64,000 nt of DNA from Flavobacteriales bacterium (GTDB lineage Bacteria > Bacteroidota > Bacteroidia > Flavobacteriales_F > PHOS-HE28): positions 58,316 to 122,315 of the forward strand of contig JADJTW010000011.1 in assembly GCA_016710965.1 (NCBI GenBank). Reading direction: 5' to 3'. This document shows positions 9,050 to 17,823 of the stretch, piece after piece. Positions within the stretch are counted from its first letter, which is position 1; each line of letters opens with the position of its first letter. The position numbers were made by a program, and so were the translations under genes. Below the pieces are notes generated by a model. That model did not search any database. It was given only the letters and a program-made list of their open reading frames with translations, and was not told the DNA's origin.

Positions 9050-12000
9050 TCAGGGGCGCACCACCACGCGTTCCATCACCACTTCGCCATCCGTCTCGAT
9101 GCGCACGGTGCAGACACCGCCGGATATTCCTTCGAATGAGATATGCCGCTGCTCATCCTGGATGTACCGCGTGCGATAGGGGATGAGCTGGCCCAGCGCA
9201 TCGTAAACATCAACACGTGCGTTGGCGGGCGCCTCGATCCACAGCGAACCATCGGTGGGGTTGGGATAGCACCTTGCCCGTGCATGCTTCCACACGGTGC
9301 TTACAACGCGACTGTGCTCGGCGGTGCCATCATTGTCCACCATGAAAAGCCGGTAGTAGTTGGTGCCCTTCACCGGTGCGCGGTCGAGGAAGGCGTAAGA
9401 GGTCGTAGTGAAGGATTGTCCCTGTGCGGGCAATGTGCCGATCCGGGTCCAGTTCATGGCATCGGCACTGCGCTCAACCTCGAAGCGTTCGCTGTTGATC
9501 TCCGATCCCGTGGTCCACTGGACACTGATTCCTTCGTTCTGGGCAAGGGCGCCGAGGTCCATCAGCTCAACAGGCAGGCTGCTATTGCCGAAGATCTGCA
9601 CGTTGTCCATGTAGAAGAAATTGCCGTAGGCGTTGATCGCCACGAAGCGGACCTGGACCGTCTGCCCGTTGTAGGCAGCGATGCTGATGGTGTTCGTTTG
9701 CCACTGCGAGCAATTCGTTGGCGCCCAGGCAGCGGTGGTTGCAGCCGTGGTAGCCAGTGCTGTTCCAGCTGCGTAGTAGAGCTGGGTCCAGCTGGCGCCG
9801 CAGTCGTTGCTGATGTCCACGCGGAAGGCATCATAGTAACCAGGACCGTAGGGTGCGAAGGCGCGATCGAAGCGAAGCGTTGAAGCGGTGAAGCCGGAGA
9901 GGTTGATGCGCGGCGTAACAAGGCGATCCTCCTGTCCAACGCCGTTGTAATTGTAATGGTCCATGCTCCACACGCGCGAGCTGCCGCAGTTGATGCCGTT
10001 GGTGATCACGGGCGCGGTCCAGGTGGTAAGACCATCGGGGTTTTCGAGCCGCCAGCCTGTTGGCGCAGGCACGGTGTTCACCGTGAGCCCTTCGGTGAAT
10101 GGCGCTACCACAGGCGTGGTGTTGTTCACCGTCACGCTGCTCGTCGCTTGGTCGTTGCCTGCGAAGGAATCGCCAGCGAGCAATGTGCTCACGGTGACGG
10201 TGTGCGCGCCCGTGGTGCCGATCACCAGCGGTGTCGCGAACGTGAAGTTGGAGCTTGCCCCGGCCGCGAGCGTGCCGGTGTACGTCTCGGCCACCCATGC
10301 GCCGGCATCGAGGCGGTACCGCACCGGGAAGTTGCTCTGCGCGGCCGAGCCGAAGTTGCGAACCGTGGCTGTCACCAGCGTGCTGCCACCCGTGCAGTCG
10401 ATGGTAGCCGAGCCCGCAGGCACCAGCACCATGGAGACTCCCACGTTGTTAGGTGCGGGAGTGTCGTACGCTTCGACCTGATCGGTGCGGCTTGCAGCGC
10501 TGCCCTGGCTGGTGCTTACGCCGAGCCCACGCCGAGCGAAGGCGTTCCACAAAGTGGTTTGATGCACCCCGCCATACAGCGCAGCATCGGCGTTCAGGAT
10601 CGCGTTGCGCGCATCCACGAAGCCGGGGTTGCAGGGGGTGAGCTTCATGCCCTCGATCACCAATCGCATGGCGATGTTGTTGCCGCCGGTGCCCGTGTAG
10701 AAGTTGGGATCGAAGCCGTGGGCGTTGATCAGCTCCCAGCTCATCTCCCACAGGATGGTACACCACACGAAGCCGATGCCGTGCGGCACTGCGATGGTGG
10801 CTGTATTGTTGGTTGCACCGTAGGTGTAGGCGTTCTGCGCGAAGGAGGTGCTATACGGCGCAGGGCGAATTCCGGTGCCGGTGACAGCTTGCCCGATGAC
10901 GTAGGTGCCGACTCCCCTGCGGTCAGTGCCCTGATCGCCGGGCTCGATCGTCATCATCAATCCGATCCAGTCGCTCCAGCCTTCACCCATCTGCTCGGCA
11001 TTGGCCAGACAGTTCGTGTTGGCCGGGCCCCCCACTAGGCGATTGCTTATGCCGTGGCCGTATTCGTGCGCGATGATGCAGTTGTCCAGGTCGCCATCGC
11101 GGTTGGGTGTGGTGTAGTTCCACACGTACATCTGCATGCGCGGCGAGGTGCCTTCTGCTGGTGTGGCGAAGTTGGCATTGTTGGTGCCGCCGCCGTCCTG
11201 TGCATCGGCGAACACGAAGTCGTTGCCTGTGCCGCCACGGCCGTAGTTGTTCTGCTGGAAGTTGCCGCTGGGGTCATCGAAGCCGTACTGGTACCACACA
11301 TCGTGGATGATGTTGTTCCAGTAGTAAAGGTTGGTGATGGCGGCGTTCTGGTAGGTGGCCGGTGCGTTCGCCAGATTGATGGCGTAATCGAAGTCGAGCG
11401 TAGCGCTGACTGGTGATGCACCGGTGCCGTTGTTGTTGTTCGCGTCCTCCTGTGCCCAGCAGTTGTTGCCGCGGGTGGTGGTGTACTCCGGTCCGGCAGC
11501 GCCGTTGGTGTCATTCCAACCGTAGAGGGAGGCGATGCCGCCGTTGGTCCAGGGCGCATTGCGGAGCGCTCGTGCGCCGTGGTTCGGACTTTCCACGGGC
11601 ATCGGATACACGTTGAGGTCGTTGGGTGCCGCTGGCATGGGCATCTCCTCCGGCGCGGCATGCGTATGCGCGGCGCAGGCTTCCTCATCGAAGTTGCACT
11701 GGCTTACCCAATCGTTACGCCCCAGCTCATCGCCGGTCATCGCATCGATGCGCACGTTCCACCAATGCGACCCATCGGGCGTGTAGTGGTTCACGTTCCA
11801 CGCCAGCCGCAGGGCCTCGCCGACGCCCACCCAGTACAATTTCACTTCGATGGGGTGATCCCCGAAGGCACTGCCGTCGAATCGCACAAGGCGTCCTTGG
11901 TCTTCGCTTCCGATCGGTGAGGGCAGCGAACTGCCGGGCATGGTCAGTGCGAGCGCCGCGCCCAGCGCCTGTTGTGCGCTTAGGCCAGGAGATGCGTTCA

Positions 12001-12328
12001 GCGCGCGCCGTGCCAGTTGCATCTCCGCCGCCTGGTTGAAGGCGATCAAGCCGCCGTTCGCTCCGAAGTGGAGAGCGACATCGCCATTCCACACTTCGAT
12101 GCCCTGCCAGCGCTGGCGAAACACCACGTGCCGCAAACCGCCGCTCGTGTAATCGTCCTTCACAGCAAGGTCCAGGATGTCCGCTTCATTGAAGCCTGCC
12201 CGGGTCAATTCCTGTCGGGCAACGGTGTGGGCATCGATGCCGCGGTTGGCCACCGTGCCGCTTTGGGCATACAAGCCACCCAGGCAAATTCCGAAAGCGA
12301 CAGCGGAAGGGAGTATCCGTAGGAGCAT
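9050..12328 (-). CDS. M36 (fungalysin-type) metallopeptidase with T9SS sorting domain
   Basis: A 1092-residue secreted protease. The start at 12328 is chosen because it begins a proper signal peptide (MLLRILPSAVAFGICLGGLYAQ); the 40 residues upstream in frame look non-coding. An N-terminal fungalysin propeptide-like region (about 30-200) precedes the catalytic domain with HEYGH at residues 421-425 and the downstream Glu in GEGWSDW, the zinc ligands of family M36. Ig-like and jelly-roll domains follow, and the end is a type A sorting domain (RCYPNPTDGSLWIEAP). It probably degrades extracellular protein for nutrition. A promoter-like pair TTG-N20-TACTTTCG lies just upstream. Confidence 0.93.
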   Translation of the reverse strand: MLLRILPSAVAFGICLGGLYAQSGTVANRGIDAHTVARQELTRAGFNEADILDLAVKDDYTSGGLRHVVFRQRWQGIEVWNGDVALHFGANGGLIAFNQAAEMQLARRALNASPGLSAQQALGAALALTMPGSSLPSPIGSEDQGRLVRFDGSAFGDHPIEVKLYWVGVGEALRLAWNVNHYTPDGSHWWNVRIDAMTGDELGRNDWVSQCNFDEEACAAHTHAAPEEMPMPAAPNDLNVYPMPVESPNHGARALRNAPWTNGGIASLYGWNDTNGAAGPEYTTTRGNNCWAQEDANNNNGTGASPVSATLDFDYAINLANAPATYQNAAITNLYYWNNIIHDVWYQYGFDDPSGNFQQNNYGRGGTGNDFVFADAQDGGGTNNANFATPAEGTSPRMQMYVWNYTTPNRDGDLDNCIIAHEYGHGISNRLVGGPANTNCLANAEQMGEGWSDWIGLMMTIEPGDQGTDRRGVGTYVIGQAVTGTGIRPAPYSTSFAQNAYTYGATNNTATIAVPHGIGFVWCTILWEMSWELINAHGFDPNFYTGTGGNNIAMRLVIEGMKLTPCNPGFVDARNAILNADAALYGGVHQTTLWNAFARRGLGVSTSQGSAASRTDQVEAYDTPAPNNVGVSMVLVPAGSATIDCTGGSTLVTATVRNFGSAAQSNFPVRYRLDAGAWVAETYTGTLAAGASSNFTFATPLVIGTTGAHTVTVSTLLAGDSFAGNDQATSSVTVNNTTPVVAPFTEGLTVNTVPAPTGWRLENPDGLTTWTAPVITNGINCGSSRVWSMDHYNYNGVGQEDRLVTPRINLSGFTASTLRFDRAFAPYGPGYYDAFRVDISNDCGASWTQLYYAAGTALATTAATTAAWAPTNCSQWQTNTISIAAYNGQTVQVRFVAINAYGNFFYMDNVQIFGNSSLPVELMDLGALAQNEGISVQWTTGSEINSERFEVERSADAMNWTRIGTLPAQGQSFTTTSYAFLDRAPVKGTNYYRLFMVDNDGTAEHSRVVSTVWKHARARCYPNPTDGSLWIEAPANARVDVYDALGQLIPYRTRYIQDEQRHISFEGISGGVCTVRIETDGEVVMERVVVRP

Positions 12329-12346
12329 GAACCGCGAAAGGACGGC

Positions 12347-12377
12347 CGAAAGTACCTCGTTCCGGCTCCGAAAACAA
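12347..12377 (-). promoter_or_regulatory. Putative Bacteroidota-type promoter of the M36 peptidase
   Basis: On the minus strand a -7-like box TACTTTCG (12347-12354, one mismatch to TAnnTTTG) is preceded after 20 bases by TTG (12375-12377). It ends about 19 bases before the start codon at 12328. Spacing and sequence fit the Bacteroidota housekeeping promoter, but this is a motif match only. Confidence 0.45.
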
Positions 12378-12444
12378 CTGGGACGACCGACGGTGGACGC
12401 CTGTCGCTCAAGGGCTTGAGCACGCCCACGGATGGTTATGGCCC

Positions 12445-12807
12445 TCAAGAGCGGCCCCTCGCCGCCTCCACCATCGCCTTGGTCACCTTCGGCGCGTTGC
12501 CGATGAAGATCTCCTTGCCGATGATCGTCACAGGGCGCTTCAGGAAGGTGTATTCCTGTAGGATGTACTTACGGTAGTCCTTCTCGATCAGCGTCATCTT
12601 GCCCAGGCCGAGCGCGCGGTACTTCAGCGCGATGCGGCTGAAGAGCGCTTCGTAGCTCCCAGCGAGCCGCTTCATGTCGTCGAGTTCCTTCGCCGTGATG
12701 GGATCGCCCTTGATCTCGCGTAGCGTGAAGCTATTGAGGTTCGGGATCTCCTTCAGGATGCGCTCGCACGTGGTGCATGTGCCGAGGTAGTAGATGATGC
12801 GGGACAT
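12445..12807 (-). CDS. ArsC/Spx-family thioredoxin-fold protein
   Basis: A 120-residue protein starting MSRIIYYLGTCTTCERIL, the CxxC-type start of the ArsC/Spx/YffB family, followed by the central KRPVTIIGKEIFIGN segment where the family has its cis-Pro and substrate loop (RPxxxxG). Such proteins are thioredoxin-fold reductases or regulators. True arsenate reductase activity cannot be assumed because no arsenic-resistance gene is nearby. It lies four bases downstream of asnS on the same strand, so it is probably co-transcribed with it. Confidence 0.8.
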   Translation of the reverse strand: MSRIIYYLGTCTTCERILKEIPNLNSFTLREIKGDPITAKELDDMKRLAGSYEALFSRIALKYRALGLGKMTLIEKDYRKYILQEYTFLKRPVTIIGKEIFIGNAPKVTKAMVEAARGRS

Positions 12808-12811
12808 GATC

Positions 12812-14269
12812 TCAGAACTCCGCGCTCTTCGGTGTTCTTGGGAAGGGGATCACATCGCGGATGTTCGACATTCCGGTGACGAACAACACGAAGCGCTCCA
12901 GACCAAGCCCGAAGCCCGCATGCGGCACCGTGCCGAACTTCCGCGTGTCGAGGTACCACCAGAGTTCTTCGGCGGGCACGTTCATGTCCTTCATGCGCGC
13001 TTCCAATACATCGAGGCGTTCCTCGCGCTGGCTGCCACCGATGATCTCGCCGATGCCGGGGAAGAGCACATCCATCGCGGCAACGGTCTTGCCCTTCTCG
13101 CTGTAACCGAAATCGCCGGGCGCGTTGGTGCGCATATAGAAGGCCTTGATCTGCGCGGGATAGCCCGTAACGATCACCGGCTTCTTGAAATGCTTTTCCA
13201 CCAAGTAGCGCTCGTGCTCGCTCTGCAGATCGATTCCCCATTCCACTGGGAACTGGAACTGCTTCTTCTGGTAGGGCTTGCTCCGCAGAAGGATGTTTAT
13301 CGCATCGTCATAGGTGATGCGCTCGAAAGGGTTCTCCAGCACGAACTTCAAGCGATCGATGAGGCCCATTTCGCTGCGCTGCGCCTGTGGCTTGGTCGCT
13401 TCCTCTTCCTTCAAGCGCGCATCGAGGAACTGCAGATCATCCATGCTGTTCTTCAGCACGCGGGCGATCAAGTGCTTGCACAAACCTTCTGCGAGGTCCA
13501 TGTCGCCCTTCAGGTCCATGAAGGCGGCCTCGGGCTCGATCATCCAGAACTCGGCGAGGTGGCGCGCGGTGTTGCTGTTCTCGGCGCGGAAGGTGGGGCC
13601 GAAGGTGTAGACCTTGCCTAACGCGAGTGCCGCCAACTCTGCTTGCAATTGTCCGCTTACTGTGAGGCGGGATTCTCGTCCGAAGAAGTCCTCCTTGAAG
13701 TCCACGCTGCCATCCTCCGTGAGCGGAGGGTTCTTGGCATCGAGGACGCTCACGCGGAACATTTCGCCCGCACCCTCTGCATCGCTCGCGGTGATGATCG
13801 GTGCGTGGAAGTAGTTGTAGCCCTGTTGGTCGAAATACTCGTGTATGCCGAAGCTCACTTGGTGGCGGATCCGGAAGATGGCGCTGTAGGTGTTGGTGCG
13901 GAAGCGCAGGTGCGCGTTCTCGCGCAGGAATTCCAACGAGTGCTTCTTGGGCTGTATCGGGTAGGCCGCAGCATCGCTGTCGCCGAGGATTTCAATGGCG
14001 GCCACCTTCATCTCCACATGCTGGCCGCTGCCCTGGGAGGGAACGAGCTCGCCGGTACACCTCACCGCAGCGCTCGTGGTGAAGCGCGCGCGAATCTCCG
14101 GCCCGACCTTCTCCTGATCGACCACGCACTGCAGATTGCGGATCGTGCTTCCGTCGTTGAGGGCGATGAAACGGTCGTTGCGGAAGGTGCGCACCCAACC
14201 CGCCACGGTAGTGGCGGTGCCGGGGGGGATTTCGCTGTCCAGCGCTGATTTGATCGAGGTGGGTTCCAT
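12812..14269 (-). CDS. asnS: Asparagine--tRNA ligase
   Basis: A 485-residue class IIb aminoacyl-tRNA synthetase. The start at 14269 (MEPTSIKSALD) is preferred, as upstream residues are Ser/Pro-rich and unlike the family. An N-terminal OB-fold anticodon domain (about 15-110: VAGWVRTFRNDRFIALNDGS) is followed by the class II core. Motif 2 includes FRAENSNTARHLAEFWMIEPE, and motif 3 is GFGLGLERFVLFVTG near the C-terminus, followed by NIRDVIPFPRTP. The HLAEFWMIEPE form and family length favour AsnRS over AspRS. It charges tRNA-Asn in the cytoplasm. A CATCTTTG box (14282-14289, minus strand) just upstream could be its -7 element. Confidence 0.95.
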   Translation of the reverse strand: MEPTSIKSALDSEIPPGTATTVAGWVRTFRNDRFIALNDGSTIRNLQCVVDQEKVGPEIRARFTTSAAVRCTGELVPSQGSGQHVEMKVAAIEILGDSDAAAYPIQPKKHSLEFLRENAHLRFRTNTYSAIFRIRHQVSFGIHEYFDQQGYNYFHAPIITASDAEGAGEMFRVSVLDAKNPPLTEDGSVDFKEDFFGRESRLTVSGQLQAELAALALGKVYTFGPTFRAENSNTARHLAEFWMIEPEAAFMDLKGDMDLAEGLCKHLIARVLKNSMDDLQFLDARLKEEEATKPQAQRSEMGLIDRLKFVLENPFERITYDDAINILLRSKPYQKKQFQFPVEWGIDLQSEHERYLVEKHFKKPVIVTGYPAQIKAFYMRTNAPGDFGYSEKGKTVAAMDVLFPGIGEIIGGSQREERLDVLEARMKDMNVPAEELWWYLDTRKFGTVPHAGFGLGLERFVLFVTGMSNIRDVIPFPRTPKSAEF

Positions 14270-14488
14270 GGCTGAGGCGGGCAAAGATGAACACGGCGCT
14301 GTCGATGACGGCGAAGCCAAGGGCCCCGATGGCGTGCCGAACGACATTGAGCCCCTGCCGCCCTCGGTCGATGGCAGGCCCGGCTTGGTCTAATAGACAT
14401 CGGCCCGGCGCACATCTCCCTTATAGTTGCCGATGTGTTCACCACACCCATCCATCAAGTGCAGCGCCGCACGTTCGGCGTGCGTACC

Positions 14489-15233
14489 ATGCCAGCGAGC
14501 ATCCTGATCGTCGAGGACGAGAACATCGTGCGCAAGGACATCGAGCAGACCGTGCGGACCCTCGGCTACACCGTGGTGGGCTCGGCCAATACGGGAAACG
14601 AAGCCGTTGAGCTGGCCAGTGAACTGCGCCCCGACCTGGTCCTGATGGACATCATGCTCAAAGGCGAGATGAGCGGGATCGAAGCAGCCATGCTGATCCG
14701 CGATCGCGTAGGCAAGCCGGTGATCTTCCTTACCGCCTATGCCGATGACGACACCGTGAGCCGCGCGCATCGCCGAGCCCTATGGTTACATCCTCAAGCC
14801 CTTCAAGGCTGTTGATATGCACACCACCATCGAAATGGCGCTGTACAAGCACGCCCACGATGTGGACCTGATCAAGGAGCGCGACCAATTGTACCAGCTG
14901 GCCACCAAGGGCACTGCCGACCCGATCTTCCTCAAGAACAGCGGCAAGCTCATCCGCCTGAAGCTGGAGGAGATCTACTACATCGCCGCCCTCAAGGATT
15001 ACATGGGCATTCACGTGCATGATAAGCGGTACATCATCCACGGCACGCTCAAGAACATCGAATCCCGCCTGCCCGCCCACGATTTCATGCGCGTGCATCG
15101 CAGCTTCATTGTCCGCTTGGATCGCATTGCCGCTGTCGATCCTCCACAGATCATCCTGGAGAACGACAAGGGCTCCATCCCCATCGGCGAATCCTATCAG
15201 AGCAAGTTGCTCGAGCGCCTCAATCCGCGGTAG
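14489..15233 (+). pseudogene. LytTR-family response regulator, split by a frameshift
   Basis: The start at 14489 opens an N-terminal receiver domain (MPASILIVEDEN, then PDLVLMDIML with the phospho-acceptor Asp, and PVIFLTAYAD). The frame fails after DDTVSRA. The expected continuation, AEPYGYILKPF, is found in another frame, and the LytTR DNA-binding domain follows to 15233 (IYYIAALKDYMGIH, HDFMRVHRSFIV). The break lies in a GC-dinucleotide run at about 14760-14768; restoring one GC pair would give a continuous protein of roughly 248 residues. This family normally pairs with LytS-type sensor kinases such as those at 59-63 kb. It may be a real inactivation, phase variation at the repeat, or an assembly error. 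Confidence 0.85.
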
Positions 15234-15267
15234 GCGGGCAAACACCTCCTGCGCATACCTTCAGGGC

Positions 15268-15693
15268 GTGGGAACCACCGGCCTCTTCGAGCACGACGCA
15301 CCCTACGTGAACATCGTAGCCGACCCTGCGCGAGGCATCATCGTTGTCCGCTGGAAGAACTACGCGCCAAGCGGCACCTACCGCGCCACGCTCAACATGG
15401 CGGTGGACCTCATCGATCAGCATGGGCTGAAGTACTTCCTCACGGATCAACGGCGCCGGGGCGCCATCCTGCACGACGACGAGGTGTGGCTGGCCACCGA
15501 CTGGTCGCCGCGCATGGCCCGCACCGGCCTGCAGCGCGCAGCCATCGTGCAAAGCGCCGACTTCTTCAATCAAAGCGTGATCGACCGGGTGGTCCGAACG
15601 GTGCTCCCGGTGATCCCCTTCCCGATCAAGTATTTCGCAACGCTCGAAGAGGCCGAAGAATGGCTTCAAAGCCCGAGCGAGGCCACCCGCTGA
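15268..15693 (+). CDS. STAS/SpoIIAA-like domain protein
   Basis: A 141-residue protein assigned from a GTG at 15268. No in-frame ATG gives the full fold, and the upstream part of the open frame overlaps the LytTR coding region. The body (VRWKNYAPSGTYRATLNMAVDLI, then DQRRRGAILHDDEVWLATDW and PIKYFATLEEAEEWL) has the alternating strand-helix pattern of the STAS/SpoIIAA-like proteins often seen as stand-alone genes in Bacteroidota. Its function is unknown. It lies 34 bases after the response regulator in the same direction. Confidence 0.6.
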   Translation: MGTTGLFEHDAPYVNIVADPARGIIVVRWKNYAPSGTYRATLNMAVDLIDQHGLKYFLTDQRRRGAILHDDEVWLATDWSPRMARTGLQRAAIVQSADFFNQSVIDRVVRTVLPVIPFPIKYFATLEEAEEWLQSPSEATR

Positions 15694-15711
15694 CCACGGC
15701 CTGCTGCCACT

Positions 15712-15764
15712 GGAAACATTTTTCAGGTAAAACGTTTCCGGTGTATCCCGCTGCATTACGTTTG
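15712..15764 (+). promoter_or_regulatory. Candidate TetR operator and promoter of the efflux operon
   Basis: An imperfect 28-base palindrome spans 15712-15739: GGAAAC-a-TTTT, a six-base centre, AAAA-c-GTTTCC. It overlaps the expected -33 region of a promoter whose -7 box TACGTTTG (15757-15764) matches TAnnTTTG exactly. The tetR start codon is 34 bases further on. TetR-family repressors commonly bind such palindromes at their own promoters, so autoregulation of the tetR-tolC-adaptor-RND operon is likely. That the encoded TetR binds here is an inference. Confidence 0.6.
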
Positions 15765-15798
15765 CGCCCCCCAAGCGGAAACGCAGGGGAGTCGAACG

Positions 15799-16470
15799 AT
15801 GGCCAACGAGAAGATCACTGCAGCCGACCAGGCCGGAGCGGAGCCAGGCGACGAGCGCTTGCATCGGATCCTTGATGAATCCGCCAGGATCTTCTGGAAG
15901 CTAGGCATCAAGAGCGTGACCATGGACGATGTGGCCACCAGGCTGGGCATCTCCAAGAAGACCTTGTACCAGCATGTGACCGACAAGAACGATCTCGTCG
16001 ACCGTGTGTTGAAGCACTTGAGCTTCTGCTACAAGTGCGATATCGATGCGGTGCGCGCTCGCGATAAGCAGAATGCCATCGACGAGCTCTATGCCATCAC
16101 CACCACGGTGGCGGGCCAGCTGCAAGGCATCCATCCAAGCATCCACTTCGATCTGGAGAAGTACCACCCCGAGGCATTCCGCAACATGCTGGCCAATAAG
16201 CGGCGCGAGATCTTCGAGTGCAACACCCAGAACATGGCGCGCGGCATCAAGGAGGGCTTGTACCGCGAGGACCTCAACATCCCCATGATCGCAACGATCT
16301 ACATCGCTCGTTTCGACATGGTCTTCGATGGCGCCCTGTTCCCGCCGGACCGTTTCAGCATGGCCGATCTGCACTGGGAGATCTTCCGCTACCACGTGCG
16401 CGGCATCGCCAGCAAGAAAGGGCTCGACTACCTGGAAAAGAAGATGACCAAAGAACGCGTACACGCATGA
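15799..16470 (+). CDS. TetR/AcrR-family transcriptional regulator
   Basis: A 223-residue regulator. The N-terminal TetR helix-turn-helix is at about residues 40-60 (SVTMDDVATRLGISKKTLYQ), and the rest is an all-helical ligand-binding domain typical of the AcrR group. Its stop overlaps the start of the tolC-like gene by four bases (ATGA), so it heads the efflux operon. It probably represses the operon through the palindrome at 15712-15739 and is released by a pump substrate. The inducer is unknown. Confidence 0.92.
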   Translation: MANEKITAADQAGAEPGDERLHRILDESARIFWKLGIKSVTMDDVATRLGISKKTLYQHVTDKNDLVDRVLKHLSFCYKCDIDAVRARDKQNAIDELYAITTTVAGQLQGIHPSIHFDLEKYHPEAFRNMLANKRREIFECNTQNMARGIKEGLYREDLNIPMIATIYIARFDMVFDGALFPPDRFSMADLHWEIFRYHVRGIASKKGLDYLEKKMTKERVHA

Positions 16471-17801
16471 GGAGCATAGCAAGCATACTGGGAGCAATAG
16501 CCGCGCTCATGCTCGGCGCCCAGGGTCCCGTGAGCATCAGCCTGCAGCAGGCGTTGGAAATGGCCGCACAGCAGAGCTACAGCGTGCGCGCCAGCGTACT
16601 GGAGACCGAGAAGGCCCGGCACCGTGTCAAGGAGATAACCGCCATCGGCTTGCCGCAGGTGAACGGCGAGGCCAGCATGAGCGATTTCATCGACGTGCCC
16701 ACGAGCCTCGTGCCCAACTTCTTCACGCCGCCGGGACCGGGCGTACCCGAGTACTTCGCCGCCAGCTTCGCCGTGCCGTGGAACGTCACCGGCGGCATCA
16801 CCGTCACGCAATTGCTCTTCGACGGTAGCTACATCGTAGGCCTGCAAGCCACGCGCGGGCTGGAGGAGCAAAGCCGCCTTGACCTCGAGAAGGCCCGCGC
16901 CGATGCGCGCAATCAGGCGGCCAAGGCCTACTACGGCGTGCTGGCCGCAGAGGAGGGCGTTAGGCTGGTGAACGAGGGCATCCCCTTATTGGAGAAGAGC
17001 CTGCGCGAAGTGGAGGCCATGAAGGAGGCAGGCTTCCTGGAACAGACCGATGCGGACCGCATCAGCATACAACTGGAGCAGGCTCGCGCGCAGAAGCGGA
17101 GCTTCGAGCAGCAGGCCAGCGTTGCCCGCATGTTGCTGGCCCTCGCCCTGGGCGTGCCGCAAGGAACACCCATCACGCTCACCGACAAGCTCGAGGTGCT
17201 GCTCAACGATCCCATGGAGACCGCCTTGAGCGAGCAAGGCTTCGATGCCGGCTCGCACGTGGAGATCGCTTCGGCCAAGACGCTCTTGCGCCTGCAGGAG
17301 CTGAACGTGCGCAACGAGAAGATGAAGAATGCTCCGTCGCTCGGCGGCTACTTCCTTCACCAGCAGGTATGGAACGGCCCCGAGTTCGATCCCGGCGGCA
17401 CCTATCGCTTCTATCCCACAACGCAGTGGGGCCTCAAGCTCAGCGTCCCCATCTTCGGCAGTGGCAGCCGTTACCACAAGGTGAAGCAGGCGCAGGCCGC
17501 CATGGACCAGGTGGAACTGAACCGCACCGCCACCGAGCAGCGCCTGCTGGCGCAGAGCGAACAAGCACGTACGGCTGCGCGCACCGCCTTCGATAACCTG
17601 CGCACCGCAGAGCGCAACATGGTGCTCGCCCGCAACATCTTCGACCGCACCACCACCAAGTTCGCCAGCGGCACCGCCGCCAGCTTCGAGCTCACGCAGG
17701 AGCAGGGCAACTACCTCCTGGCACAGCAGACCTACGTGCAGAACCTGGTGCAACTGCTCATGGCCCGCGCCGATCTGCGCAAAGCCCTCGACCTCTACTG
17801 A
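16467..17801 (+). CDS. TolC-family outer membrane efflux protein
   Basis: A 444-residue protein starting at 16467 within the tetR stop (ATGA overlap), with signal peptide MRSIASILGAIAALMLGAQG. Two long Ala/Gln/Glu-rich helical segments with repeat character (SISLQQALEMAAQQSYSV, and later LAQSEQARTAARTAFDNL) are the TolC (OEP) coiled-coil tunnel halves. It should form the outer membrane channel for the RND pump encoded two genes downstream. Spacing to the adaptor gene is 22 bases. Confidence 0.92.
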   Translation: MRSIASILGAIAALMLGAQGPVSISLQQALEMAAQQSYSVRASVLETEKARHRVKEITAIGLPQVNGEASMSDFIDVPTSLVPNFFTPPGPGVPEYFAASFAVPWNVTGGITVTQLLFDGSYIVGLQATRGLEEQSRLDLEKARADARNQAAKAYYGVLAAEEGVRLVNEGIPLLEKSLREVEAMKEAGFLEQTDADRISIQLEQARAQKRSFEQQASVARMLLALALGVPQGTPITLTDKLEVLLNDPMETALSEQGFDAGSHVEIASAKTLLRLQELNVRNEKMKNAPSLGGYFLHQQVWNGPEFDPGGTYRFYPTTQWGLKLSVPIFGSGSRYHKVKQAQAAMDQVELNRTATEQRLLAQSEQARTAARTAFDNLRTAERNMVLARNIFDRTTTKFASGTAASFELTQEQGNYLLAQQTYVQNLVQLLMARADLRKALDLY

Positions 17802-17823
17802 ACACCACTTACCGGAACACGTG

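Noticed and set aside
12445..12807. Calling the ArsC-like gene an arsenate reductase
   Set aside because: Only the thioredoxin-like fold and CxxC are visible; there is no arsenic operon and the position next to asnS gives no support.
14755..14775. Programmed ribosomal frameshifting in the LytTR regulator
   Set aside because: No slippery heptamer or downstream structure is evident, and the GC run better explains an indel or slippage at the DNA level.
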